Positions 1-7,705 of a DNA stretch of 25,797 nucleotides are shown in pieces; position 1 is the first letter of the stretch; every line of letters begins with the position of its first letter. Location of the stretch: contig CALJDR010000083.1 in NCBI GenBank assembly GCA_938023515.1, positions 1 to 25,797 on the forward strand. Direction: 5' to 3'. The notes below the pieces were generated by a model. The model was not told where the DNA came from. It did no database searches and worked only from the letters and a program-made list of their open reading frames with translations. The translations under genes were made by a program, and so were the position numbers. This DNA comes from an uncultured Flavobacteriales bacterium (GTDB lineage Bacteria > Bacteroidota > Bacteroidia > Flavobacteriales > UBA1820).

Positions 1-47
1 GAGATGACGTCGAGTCTCGTGGGCTCGGAGATGTGTATAAGAGACAG
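1..47 (+). other. Nextera i7-side library adapter (non-genomic)
   Basis: Bases 14-47 are the Nextera Read 2 transposase adapter: they begin GTCTCGTGGGCTCGG and end with the Tn5 mosaic end AGATGTGTATAAGAGACAG. Bases 1-5 (GAGAT) match the end of the P7 oligo, and bases 6-13 (GACGTCGA) sit where the 8-base i7 index belongs. This is library-construction sequence left untrimmed in the assembly; real genomic sequence starts at 48. Any reading frame entering it encodes the artefact peptide MCIRDR. Confidence 0.98.
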
Positions 48-1149
48 GTTCGGAAACGATGCGCGAAAGGTAGTTGTCGTCATCGATAGTCAGGGATACG
101 GCCACTTCGGAAGTGGTGATCATGTCTATCGGGGTGCGGTAGCGCTCGAATATTTCGAAGATACGCCGCAGGAAACCGTAGGCCATCATCATCCGGGCCG
201 ACTGAACCTTGATGGCGATGATGCCGTCTTTGGCCGCAATGGCTTTTACTCCCCCCTTCCCGTAATCGGCGCAGATAAGGGTGCCGTGCGCTTTAGGGTC
301 GAGCGTGTATTTCAGCCAGACCGGCACCCCGGCGTTGTGGGCCGGGATCACGCAAAGCGGGTGGAGTATCTTGGCCCCGAAATAGGCCAGTTCTTCCGCT
401 TCGCTGTACGAGAGCATCTCGACGGCGGCCGTCCCTTCGACCACGCGGGGGTCGTTCTCGTGCAACCCGTCGATGTCCGTCCATATCTGTACTTCTTTGG
501 CTTTGATCGCCGCTCCGACGATGGTGGCTGTGTAGTCGCTGCCGCCTCGTTGTAAGTTGTCCACCTCGCCCCAGGCGTTGAGACAAATATATCCCTGCGT
601 GATGAAAAGGTCGATGCCTTTGTTGGCATCGAGTTTGGACTGCAGGTTCTGGCCGATATAGTACATGTCCGGTTCGCCCAGGCGGTCGGTACGCATGAAC
701 GACAGGGCGGGGATCAGGACGGATTTCACCCCGTTTTCGCCCAGATAATAATGGAAAAGCTCCGTGGAGATCAGTTCCCCGAATGCCAGGACGGTCTTTT
801 CGTCCTGGATGACGAAGTAATCTGTCAGGTATCCAGCCAGGGCGTCGAATTTGGCGTCGATGAAAGTCCGGGCGCGCTGTTTCCCTTCGTCGGTGCGGTA
901 CAGTTCGTCCACCACGCCGATGTATTTCTGATGCAGTTCTTCCGCCTTTTTATGCGCCTGCGCCGCTTTTTCGGCATAGCAGAGGTCGCACAGTTCTACC
1001 AGTGCATTAGTCGTACCGGCCATTGCGGACAGCACGACGATCTTCGGGTCGGAGTCATCGCCGATGATCCGGGCCACTTCCCCCATCCTTTTGGCGGAAC
1101 CGACCGATGTGCCGCCGAACTTGTATACTTTCATCTTGTTGTTGTCCAT
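48..1149 (-). CDS. lysC: Aspartate kinase, 3'-truncated by contig end
   Basis: Phosphorylates L-aspartate to aspartyl-phosphate, the first step of the lysine/threonine/methionine (and diaminopimelate) pathway, in the cytoplasm. About 367 residues are present and uninterrupted. The N-terminus has the kinase signature KFGGTSVGS (residues 10-17); QRGGSDYTA and the following WTDIDGLHENDPR give the aspartate/ATP site; FGAKILHP follows. The first ACT domain begins near the end (IDMITTSEVAVSLTIDDDN), and the rest is lost at the adapter junction. Stand-alone aspartokinases are about 440 residues, so roughly 70 are missing, assuming it is not a ThrA-type fusion, which cannot be excluded. The start at 1149 (MDNNKMKVYKFGG) is chosen; ATG at 1134 is an alternative five codons in. 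It is transcribed divergently from the ACT-domain gene at 1268. Confidence 0.95.
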
Positions 1150-1166
1150 TTTTCAATGATTTGTGG

Positions 1167-1174
1167 CAAAATTA
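1167..1174 (-). promoter_or_regulatory. Candidate -7 box for aspartate kinase
   Basis: Read on the minus strand this is TAATTTTG, a match to the Bacteroidota -7 consensus TAnnTTTG, placed 17 bases upstream of the lysC start. No TTTG was found at the usual -33 distance. That makes it a position-supported but single-element prediction with a very short leader. Confidence 0.35.
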
Positions 1175-1226
1175 ATGCAGAATAAATAATTTTTAAACGC
1201 CTTTAACTTATTTGTATAATATTTTT

Positions 1227-1234
1227 TATCTTTG
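1227..1234 (+). promoter_or_regulatory. Candidate -7 box for the ACT-domain/radA transcript
   Basis: TATCTTTG matches the Bacteroidota -7 consensus TAnnTTTG exactly and lies 33 bases before the start at 1268. A TTTG at 1211-1214 is only 12 bases upstream, closer than the usual -33 spacing, so the -33 element is unclear. The leader between box and start is A/T-rich with AACAAAAACAACAAAA and no Shine-Dalgarno, as is normal for this phylum. Confidence 0.45.
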
Positions 1235-1267
1235 TTACATATTTAACAAAAACAACAAAATATTGCC

Positions 1268-1927
1268 ATGAAATCGATATCGTCCGTCGTGGAAAACCTG
1301 ATCAAGGAAAAGCCCTATCTGGAAGAGGCCCTCGCGCAGGACCTGATCAATATTTCGTCGCTCGCCCGCGCCCTGCAGCCCGATATAGAGGCCGCCCTGA
1401 AAAAGGAAGTCCGTGAGGGGGCCATTATCATGGCCATCAAGCGGATACATCCGATCCTGCAGTTCGAACTGGAAAACCGCATCCGCCTGATCATCCGCTC
1501 GCTGGGCGATATTACGGTGCGTTCCAACCTGGTGAAATACACGTTCCGCAATTCTCCCACGCTCATCGTGCGGCAGGGGCAGTTGCTGGACAAGATAGGC
1601 AATGCCAAAGAGATCTTCTACACCTATTCACAGGGTGTTTACGAAACCACGATCATCCTGTCCAATACGGCGGAAGAGTACGTGGACGATTATTTCCGGG
1701 GAGAGGAGCTCATTTCCAAAGCCCCGAAACTGGCATCCATCACGGTCAAACTGCCGGAGGACAATTCCAACTGTTCGGGATTGTACTACTACATCTTCAA
1801 GAAAGTGGCCTGGGAAGGCATCAACCTGCTCGAGGTGGTTTCCACCACCAACGAATTCACCCTGATCGTTTCCCAGGACGACATCGACAAAGCGTTCTCG
1901 GTAGTCAAACGCCTGAATATCGCATAA
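1268..1927 (+). CDS. ACT-domain protein beside aspartate kinase
   Basis: 219 residues with no kinase or other catalytic motif. The N-terminal 60-70 residues are predicted helical (EEALAQDLINISSLARALQ, then EVREGAIIMAIKR), possibly a winged-helix-like segment. Residues about 150-219 resemble the ACT fold of aspartokinases: LASITVKLPE, then GLYYYIFKKVAWEGINLLEV, VSTTNEFTLIVSQDDIDKAF, VVKRLN. That matches the usual ACT order of strand, helix before 'GIN', and a final helix. ACT domains bind amino acids and control metabolic enzymes. Divergence from lysC suggests, but does not show, a role in sensing aspartate-family amino acids. It is followed by radA after only 4 bases, so the two are probably co-transcribed. 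No gene name recognised. Confidence 0.72.
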   Translation: MKSISSVVENLIKEKPYLEEALAQDLINISSLARALQPDIEAALKKEVREGAIIMAIKRIHPILQFELENRIRLIIRSLGDITVRSNLVKYTFRNSPTLIVRQGQLLDKIGNAKEIFYTYSQGVYETTIILSNTAEEYVDDYFRGEELISKAPKLASITVKLPEDNSNCSGLYYYIFKKVAWEGINLLEVVSTTNEFTLIVSQDDIDKAFSVVKRLNIA

Positions 1928-1931
1928 AACC

Positions 1932-3305
1932 ATGGCCAAGACCAAGACCGTATTCGTATGCGGGAACTGCGGGATGGAATACCCTAAGTGGTACGGGCAA
2001 TGCCCCTCGTGCCGCCAGTGGAATACCATTACCGAAATGGCCGTATCGGCGGCCCCTTCCAACGCTCCGGCGTGGAGTTTGGGGCAGGACGACCGCAAAC
2101 GCGATGCGAAACCGCTGAATATCCGCGAGGTGGAGTATTCCGCCCAGCAGCGTATTTCGACTGCCGATATGGAGTTCGACCGCATTCTGGGCGGGGGTAT
2201 CGTGCCCGGTTCGCTGATGCTGCTCGGCGGGGAGCCCGGTATCGGAAAATCCACCCTCATGCTTCAGATCGCCCTGAAGGCTCGGGGATTGCGTACCTTG
2301 TACGTATCGGGCGAAGAATCGGCGGAACAGATAAAAATGCGGGCCGACCGGATCGGTATCGACAATGAAGACTGCTTCGTCCTTTCGGAGACCAATACCG
2401 ATGCGATCTTTTCCCACATAGCTTCCGTGAAACCCCGTATGGTGGTGGTGGACTCCATTCAGACCCTTTATACGTCCCGCGCCGAGGCTTCGGCCGGGAG
2501 TGTGACCCAGATACGGGAGTGTGCCGCCGAACTTTTGCGGTATGCCAAGGAAAGCGGCGTGCCAGTCGTGCTGATCGGTCACATCACCAAGGACGGGACG
2601 CTGGCCGGCCCGAAAATACTGGAACACATGGTCGATGCGGTACTCCAGTTCGAAGGCGACCGCAACCATCTGTACCGTATCGTGCGGGTGCAAAAGAACC
2701 GTTTCGGCTCCACCAACGAGATCGGCATCTACCAGATGGCCGCGGCCGGGCTCGAAGTAGTGGAAAACCCCTCTTCAGCGCTTATATCGGGACACAATTC
2801 CGCCCTTTCGGGCAACAGTATCGCGGTGACCCTGGAGGGCATCCGGCCTATCCTGATAGAAGTGCAGGCGCTGGTTTCCTCCGCCGTATACGGGACGCCC
2901 CAGCGCACGTCTACCGGGTACGATACCCGACGGCTGAATATGCTGCTGGCCGTGCTGGAAAAACGGGCGGGATTCCGCCTGGCGGCCAAAGACGTTTTCC
3001 TCAATATCACGGGAGGCCTCCGGGTGGACGATCCCGCACTCGATTTGGCGGTGGTCGCCTCAGTGCTGTCTTCCGACCAGGACATTCCCATCGGAGGCAA
3101 AACCTGCTTCGCAGCCGAAGTAGGGCTGTCGGGGGAGATACGCCCCGTTACCCGCATCGAGCAGCGTATCGCCGAGGCGCAAAAATTAGGCTTCGACATC
3201 GTTTTCATATCGGCCTACAACAAAGTGAAACCGGCGGCTTATCCATCTATCCGGGTGATGCCGATCGAGCGGATCGAGCAACTGATAAAACTGTGTTTCG
3301 CCTGA
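1932..3305 (+). CDS. radA: DNA repair protein RadA
   Basis: RecA-family ATPase that promotes branch migration of recombination intermediates during recombinational repair. 457 residues, the normal family length, with every expected part. A C4 zinc finger (C10, C13, C24, C27 in VCGNCG and CPSC) starts the protein. The Walker A motif is GEPGIGKST (100-108), and the Walker B strand is VVVDS (171-175). The RadA-specific KNRFG motif is at 255-259. The C-terminal third is the Lon-protease-like domain (from about 275: SALSGNSIAVTLEGIRPIL, ending with GEIRPVTRIEQRIAEA). It starts 4 bases after the ACT-domain gene and is followed 26 bases later by the patatin gene, so it is probably the middle of an operon. 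Confidence 0.97.
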   Translation: MAKTKTVFVCGNCGMEYPKWYGQCPSCRQWNTITEMAVSAAPSNAPAWSLGQDDRKRDAKPLNIREVEYSAQQRISTADMEFDRILGGGIVPGSLMLLGGEPGIGKSTLMLQIALKARGLRTLYVSGEESAEQIKMRADRIGIDNEDCFVLSETNTDAIFSHIASVKPRMVVVDSIQTLYTSRAEASAGSVTQIRECAAELLRYAKESGVPVVLIGHITKDGTLAGPKILEHMVDAVLQFEGDRNHLYRIVRVQKNRFGSTNEIGIYQMAAAGLEVVENPSSALISGHNSALSGNSIAVTLEGIRPILIEVQALVSSAVYGTPQRTSTGYDTRRLNMLLAVLEKRAGFRLAAKDVFLNITGGLRVDDPALDLAVVASVLSSDQDIPIGGKTCFAAEVGLSGEIRPVTRIEQRIAEAQKLGFDIVFISAYNKVKPAAYPSIRVMPIERIEQLIKLCFA

Positions 3306-3331
3306 CAATCGGTTAAAAAAAAGATACTCCT

Positions 3332-5644
3332 ATGGAAAAGAACTTCAGATTTCGGCTCTCCTTACTGGTAGGATTGCTGGCGTGTGTTCAGGCAACGGCC
3401 GGGAATCCGGCAGATACTACGACACACAGGGAACGCCCGAAAGTCGGGCTCGTCCTGTCCGGAGGCGGTGCCAAAGGCTTTGCGCACCTGGGGGCTATCA
3501 AGGTCATCGAGGATGCGGGTATCCACATCGACTACATAGGAGGTACATCCATCGGGGCTATCGTAGGCGGCCTTTATGCCGCGGGCTGGACGACAGAGCA
3601 GATCGATTCGCTCATCCAGGATTTCGATATGATGAAACTGGTGCAGGACAAGGCCGAAAGGCAGTATCGCCTGTACTACGACAAACAGACCGAAGGGCGG
3701 ATATGGTTCCGCCTGGGCATGAAAAAACTCAAACTGCAGTTCCCTTCGGCTATATCGCACGGGCAGAATATCATCAATATGTTCGCCGATTGGACTGTCC
3801 CGGTACATGATGTAACCGATTTCGACAGCCTGTATATCCCCTATTTCGCCAAAGCGACCGACCTGTCCCATGGGACGTCGGTCAAACTGGACAAAGGCTA
3901 CCTGCCCGAGGCCATGCGGGCCAGCGGGACGTTCCCTTCGCTGCTCACCCCGTTCGAGATCGATTCTACCGTGTATGTGGACGGGGGTGTGCTGGACAAT
4001 TACCCGGTAGACCAGATGCGCGAAATGGGTGCCGATATCGTGATCGGGATCAATATCAATTCGGGGCTTTCCTCGTCGGAAAAACTGGGCTCGATCGTGG
4101 GCATCCTCGACCAGATCATCGGGTTTCAGATCGTCCGCAACGTAGAGGCCCAGCGTAAAAATGTAGACCTGGAAATAAAACCGGACATCGCCGAGTTCAA
4201 TGTGATGAGCTTCGATGCGGCGGACAGTATTTACGAGCGGGGGGTCATCGCTGCCGAAGCCCAGGCCGCTGTGCTGGACAAGATCGCCCAAATGCAGAAA
4301 GGGTACGACATTCCCGAAAGAGGCCGCCCGGAAGTGAATCCAGCAGAAGGTTTCCTGATAGAGGACTTGCAAATATCCGGCACCCGGGAGTATACGAAAG
4401 AGTACTTTATGGGCCGCTTCGACAAGGATTTTCCGGATAGCGTCACGTTGGACGATATCCACCGCGCCGTATCGCGGCTTTATGCTACGGATAATTTCGA
4501 GAACGTGTACTACCGGCTGCGCAAGGGTTCTGCTCCCGGACGGTATGTGCTGAACCTGATCGTGGCCGAAAACCCGGTACACCAATATGTGGGGGTGAGC
4601 TGGGGGTATGACAGGCTGTACGGGATCAACCTGCTGCTCAACCTGCGGATCAACAATATCCTGCGGCGGAGTATCTTCGAAACGGACCTGGTAATCGGCG
4701 AAAGCCCGTCATTCGGGATGTCCCTGTTCCGGGACAACGGTTCCCGGCCTTCGCTGGGGGTCAATTTTAAAGTCGGTCGGCTGACGACCCAAACCAATTT
4801 CATGGATATTATCGGCGGTTCGGGCGAACAGATCCCGTTCAAGCTCCGCACCGATATTGCCAACGATTACGTGCAGGCCAATATGTATGCACAGACTATC
4901 ATCAACCAGAAATATACTGTCGGTTTGGGCGTGGAATACCTTTACATGAAATCGTCGATCGACAATTTCAGTTACGTGGGGGCGGGTTCTCTCAATTTTG
5001 AGAACACGTATTTTTTCTCCCCGAACGTGTATTTTTCCGGCGATACGCGGGACGACAAGTTCTTTCCCACGCGCGGCTTCTATTTCAACGCGGTGTACAA
5101 AATACTCCTTTCGCCCAAGGCGAAACCCGGCGACTATATCGTAGAGCCCTCCCGGGGAGATTTCCCTTCGTTCATTACCGCCGAGGTGGAGCAGTCCATC
5201 CGCCTGTCAAAGTATTTTGCCCTAACCGTAGGCGGGTACGCCGGACTGTCGATGAGCGGCAAACTGCCGTTCGCTTACCGGTATTTCCCGGGCGGGGTCC
5301 GCTCGACGATGCCGTTCAATTACGTGCAGTTCTATGGCTTGCCTTTCATGTGGAACAACGACGAAACGACGACCGATCTGGGCCAGAACAACCTGATAAA
5401 AGCCAGTGTGAAACTGCAGTATTCCCCCGGGCGTAACCAGTATATCTTCGCGGCCTACAATTACGGTCTTACCAGTGCCGACCGGTCTGCATTCAGTGCC
5501 AAGTATGAAAAGATCAGCGGTATGGGGGCCGGTTACAGCATTGGCACTCCCATCGGTAAACTCCAACTGGTGGGAACCTATTCCCCGGACAAGAAAACGG
5601 GCTCCAATTTCGGGGTGTTCTTTTCCGCCGGATATACGTTCTGA
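3332..5644 (+). CDS. Patatin-like phospholipase with POTRA and outer-membrane barrel
   Basis: 770-residue secreted two-part protein. A signal peptide (hydrophobic LSLLVGLLACVQATAG, cleavage near residue 23) is followed by a patatin lipase domain, about residues 36-325. Its oxyanion motif is SGGGAKG (43-49), its nucleophile elbow is GTSIG with Ser73, and the catalytic Asp is D217 in VDGG, so the Ser/Asp dyad is intact. Residues about 340-420 look like one POTRA unit (FLIEDLQISGTREYTKEYF). From about 430 to the terminal aromatic (GYTF) there are alternating beta strands of the surface-antigen/BamA-like barrel class. This order resembles type Vd autotransporters such as PlpD, which are known to carry a lipase in front of a POTRA and barrel. 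Expected location is the outer membrane with phospholipid cleavage; substrate and topology are not deducible here. It ends before a strong terminator. Confidence 0.93.
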   Translation: MEKNFRFRLSLLVGLLACVQATAGNPADTTTHRERPKVGLVLSGGGAKGFAHLGAIKVIEDAGIHIDYIGGTSIGAIVGGLYAAGWTTEQIDSLIQDFDMMKLVQDKAERQYRLYYDKQTEGRIWFRLGMKKLKLQFPSAISHGQNIINMFADWTVPVHDVTDFDSLYIPYFAKATDLSHGTSVKLDKGYLPEAMRASGTFPSLLTPFEIDSTVYVDGGVLDNYPVDQMREMGADIVIGININSGLSSSEKLGSIVGILDQIIGFQIVRNVEAQRKNVDLEIKPDIAEFNVMSFDAADSIYERGVIAAEAQAAVLDKIAQMQKGYDIPERGRPEVNPAEGFLIEDLQISGTREYTKEYFMGRFDKDFPDSVTLDDIHRAVSRLYATDNFENVYYRLRKGSAPGRYVLNLIVAENPVHQYVGVSWGYDRLYGINLLLNLRINNILRRSIFETDLVIGESPSFGMSLFRDNGSRPSLGVNFKVGRLTTQTNFMDIIGGSGEQIPFKLRTDIANDYVQANMYAQTIINQKYTVGLGVEYLYMKSSIDNFSYVGAGSLNFENTYFFSPNVYFSGDTRDDKFFPTRGFYFNAVYKILLSPKAKPGDYIVEPSRGDFPSFITAEVEQSIRLSKYFALTVGGYAGLSMSGKLPFAYRYFPGGVRSTMPFNYVQFYGLPFMWNNDETTTDLGQNNLIKASVKLQYSPGRNQYIFAAYNYGLTSADRSAFSAKYEKISGMGAGYSIGTPIGKLQLVGTYSPDKKTGSNFGVFFSAGYTF

Positions 5645-5655
5645 GGATTTTTCCG

Positions 5656-5700
5656 AAAAAGCAAAAGGCCGCTGGATTTACAGCGGCCTTTTGCTTTTTT
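5656..5700. terminator. Bidirectional intrinsic terminator
   Basis: A perfect 19-bp inverted repeat: AAAAAGCAAAAGGCCGCTG (5656-5674) pairs with CAGCGGCCTTTTGCTTTTT (5681-5699) around a 6-base loop, with T-runs on both strands. It lies between the convergent patatin gene (stop 5644) and the GH73-LysM gene (stop 5718) and should end transcripts from both sides. Confidence 0.93.
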
Positions 5701-5717
5701 CTAAATCAGATCCGGTA

Positions 5718-6680
5718 TCAGATGTTGTATGGATTGGTGGCCAGGCGGCGCGGGATATTACGCTTCAGATACAACTTGGCCCCTACCGGCGGTTGTTTGC
5801 CCGCTTTGATGCGGTTCTTGCTGTAGAGGGATTCCACCGTCATGCCGGTCTTCTGGGCGATGAGGTACATCGTGTCGCCGGGCTGTACGGTGTAGAAGTC
5901 TTCCGCTCCGCTGGTCTTTTTCTTCACCAGGAATACGTATTGGCCCGGAATGAGCTGCGAATCGTAGCGCAGTTCGTTGTAATCCAGTATCTTTTTCAAC
6001 GGCACTTTGAACCGTTCCGATATCGTCAGCGGCGTGTCGCCGGGGAAGGCCACGGCATACAGCATGCCCTTGTTGGCATGGCGGAACATGGCATTGGGGT
6101 CGCCGGTTACCACCGTCGGCTGTGCCGATCCGTCCGCTACGGCCGTTTCTCCGGGCGGGACGATGCCGGGAGCGCCCTGGATGTCGAGGGTATGCAGTGA
6201 ATATGTGTCGATCAGACGGATGAGCTTTTCCGCATACAGAGGGTCGGTGGCATATCCGGCTGCTTTCAGGCCTTTCGCCCAAGCTTTATAGTCGGTGGGC
6301 TCGAGTGTGTACAGCGAGGCATAGCGGTCGCGTTTGAGGAAGGCCGAATGGTCGCGGTAAGATTCTTCGGCGTGCTCGTATTTCCGGAAACATTCGTTCT
6401 TGCGGTCGTCGTCTTTCAGGATGGTCTTGCCTTTCCAGTCCGGGGTGCATTTGATGCCGAAATGGTTGTTGGCGTTCACGGCCAGGTAGCTCTTGCCCGC
6501 CGCCGATTCCAGAAGCCCCTGGGCCATGATGATACTGGCCGGGATGCGTTCGGCCTGCATTTGCCGGATGGCGACATCCTTGTATTTTTCGATATAATCT
6601 TTATAGGCCTGAGAGGTGCTTTGGGCGAAAACACAGGCGCCGGACAGGCCGATCAAAAAGGTCAGTATCGTTCGTCTCAT
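5718..6680 (-). CDS. Secreted GH73 N-acetylglucosaminidase with two LysM repeats
   Basis: Peptidoglycan hydrolase of 320 residues, predicted to cleave the N-acetylglucosaminyl bond of the glycan strand in the periplasm. A signal peptide (residues 1-19, ILTFLIGLSGACVFA then Q) leads into a glucosaminidase domain at about 24-165. Its signature AQGLLESAAGKS holds the probable catalytic Glu58, with NNHFGIKC (71-78) and the conserved SYRDHSAFL further on. A low-complexity linker follows. Two LysM modules (about 206-252 with YAVAFPGDTPLTISERF, and 262-306 with YTVQPGDTMYLIAQKTG) should anchor it to peptidoglycan. It lies 28 bases downstream of lspA on the same strand and is probably co-transcribed with it. 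FlgJ-like glucosaminidases look similar, but nothing here points to flagella. Confidence 0.93.
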   Translation of the reverse strand: MRRTILTFLIGLSGACVFAQSTSQAYKDYIEKYKDVAIRQMQAERIPASIIMAQGLLESAAGKSYLAVNANNHFGIKCTPDWKGKTILKDDDRKNECFRKYEHAEESYRDHSAFLKRDRYASLYTLEPTDYKAWAKGLKAAGYATDPLYAEKLIRLIDTYSLHTLDIQGAPGIVPPGETAVADGSAQPTVVTGDPNAMFRHANKGMLYAVAFPGDTPLTISERFKVPLKKILDYNELRYDSQLIPGQYVFLVKKKTSGAEDFYTVQPGDTMYLIAQKTGMTVESLYSKNRIKAGKQPPVGAKLYLKRNIPRRLATNPYNI

Positions 6681-6708
6681 GGATATGGGCGGTTATAAGG
6701 GTTTTCAG

Positions 6709-7341
6709 TTAAAAGTCTTTTACGTAGCGGTCGGATTTCTGGTAGGAATTTTTCCGGTCGAAAGCCTTGCGCTGGAAGATGAGCAGCAGGATGATGCCCA
6801 CCGATACGGCGATATCCGCGATATTGAACACGGCCGGGAAGAACACGAACGGTTTCCCGCCCCAGATAGGCAGCCATGCGGGAAGGTTGCCTTCCCATAG
6901 GTGGACGTAGAACATGTCGACCACCCTGCCGTGGAGGAAAGTGCCGTACCCTCCCCCTTCGGGCAGGAATGTAGCCACGCCGAAAGGCGGGTCGTTGAAT
7001 ATGAGCCCGTAGAACATCGAATCGAGGACATTGCCCACTGCCCCGGCAAATATCAGGGTCAGGGGGATCACCAGAATGTTGGGGGCTTTCCGGTTGGCCA
7101 GGGTCCATATCCAGAAGAGGAGCAGCCCGGAAAGGATGATCCGGAAGATGGTCAGGGCCAGTTTGCCGCCGTCGCCGCCGAATTCCATCCCGAAGGCCAT
7201 GCCCGGATTTTCCACAAAGTGGAGATCGAACCAGGAAGTCATGGCGATCTTTTCGCCCAGGTACATATGGGTCTTTACCCAGAATTTAAGGGCCTGGTCT
7301 GCGACCAGCACGAGCAGGCTGATGTAAAATACTTTTTTCAA
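6709..7341 (-). CDS. lspA: Lipoprotein signal peptidase (signal peptidase II)
   Basis: Inner-membrane aspartyl protease that removes signal peptides from prolipoproteins after lipidation. 210 residues with four hydrophobic helices (about 4-20, 62-82, 88-104, 170-189). All signature motifs are visible: DQALKFWV (15-22), ENPGMAFG (44-51), GAVGNVLDS (100-108) with catalytic Asp107, GRVVDMFY (138-145), and FNIADIAVS (172-180) with catalytic Asp176. It is longer than the E. coli enzyme (164) because of about 40 extra residues between the two catalytic Asp and a charged C-terminal tail. I recall such an insertion as usual in Bacteroidota LspA. It is the first gene of the two-gene minus-strand unit with the GH73-LysM gene. 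Confidence 0.96.
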   Translation of the reverse strand: MKKVFYISLLVLVADQALKFWVKTHMYLGEKIAMTSWFDLHFVENPGMAFGMEFGGDGGKLALTIFRIILSGLLLFWIWTLANRKAPNILVIPLTLIFAGAVGNVLDSMFYGLIFNDPPFGVATFLPEGGGYGTFLHGRVVDMFYVHLWEGNLPAWLPIWGGKPFVFFPAVFNIADIAVSVGIILLLIFQRKAFDRKNSYQKSDRYVKDF

Positions 7342-7389
7342 CAGGTTCCGTTATTTTTTCAGTTCCGGACGGATTTTTGTACTATCTCA

Positions 7390-7397
7390 CAAAACTA
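7390..7397 (-). promoter_or_regulatory. Candidate -7 box for lspA
   Basis: Read on the minus strand this is TAGTTTTG, matching TAnnTTTG, 48 bases upstream of the lspA start. A TTTG (minus strand, 7413-7410) lies 12 bases further out, shorter than the usual spacing. It is supported by motif and position only. Confidence 0.35.
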
Positions 7398-7478
7398 TGA
7401 AAGTTTTCCCAAACAGGGACCGGATCGCCGGATTTTTTGATTCCCGGCTTTTTCCTGTGTATAAAGCATTTGATTTCA

Positions 7479-7486
7479 TATCTTTG
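7479..7486 (+). promoter_or_regulatory. Candidate -7 box upstream of the aspS leader region
   Basis: TATCTTTG is an exact TAnnTTTG match 220 bases before the aspS start, so it is either a distal aspS promoter or the promoter of a separate short RNA. No clear -33 TTTG is seen at the normal distance. Confidence 0.35.
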
Positions 7487-7492
7487 TGTACA

Positions 7493-7600
7493 GGCAATGG
7501 AATAACCCTATCAAGGAGTTAACCTGACCCTGATTTGAACGAGCCAAATGGCGCACGACGGCGCATGATTTTAAGATATTGCCATAAAGCCGGCTTTTTA
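7493..7600 (+). ncRNA. Possible structured small RNA or aspS leader
   Basis: This holds no credible protein gene but has nested complementarity downstream of the TATCTTTG box at 7479. An outer stem GGCAAT (7493-7498) pairs with ATTGCC (7578-7583). Inside are ATTTG/CAAAT (7533-7537 with 7545-7549) and GCGC/GCGC (7551-7554 with 7561-7564). It ends in GCCGGCTTTTT (7590-7599), a T-run but without a strong hairpin directly before it. I do not recognise a known RNA family. The short stems could occur by chance, so this is a low-confidence candidate that transcript data could settle. Confidence 0.22.
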
Positions 7601-7654
7601 CCGTCTATTCCGCCCGCTTTGACCACCGGTAAAATATAGCGGGACAATGTCCCG
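7596..7654. repeat. Overlapping inverted repeats upstream of aspS
   Basis: Three pairings overlap here. TTTTACCG (7596-7603) is perfectly repeated as CGGTAAAA (7627-7634). CCCGCT (7613-7618) pairs with AGCGGG (7638-7643). CGGGAC (7640-7645) pairs with GTCCCG (7649-7654) over a 3-base loop. The last two share bases 7640-7643 and cannot form together, an arrangement seen in attenuators and also in operator sites. They end 18 bases before the proximal aspS -7 box. Confidence 0.5.
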
Positions 7655-7672
7655 GAAAAAGGATTTATTGCC

Positions 7673-7680
7673 TAATTTTG
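7673..7680 (+). promoter_or_regulatory. Candidate proximal -7 box for aspS
   Basis: TAATTTTG matches TAnnTTTG and ends 25 bases before the aspS ATG, giving a short A-rich leader (CATACGAAAAATCC). No TTTG is found at -33. Confidence 0.45.
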
Positions 7681-7705
7681 CATACGAAAAATCCATATTG
7701 ATAAA

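Noticed and set aside
3362..4585. Long minus-strand open frame (407 residues) opposite the patatin gene.
   Set aside because: It mirrors the codon bias of the real GC-rich gene, is rich in His/Arg with no domain, and the plus-strand gene is unmistakable. The same holds for 9641-11476 (-) opposite the CLC gene.
7549..7569. Tiny frame MAHDGA upstream of aspS as a possible leader peptide.
   Set aside because: Only six codons with one Asp, no run of Asp codons and no clear linked terminator; likely chance.
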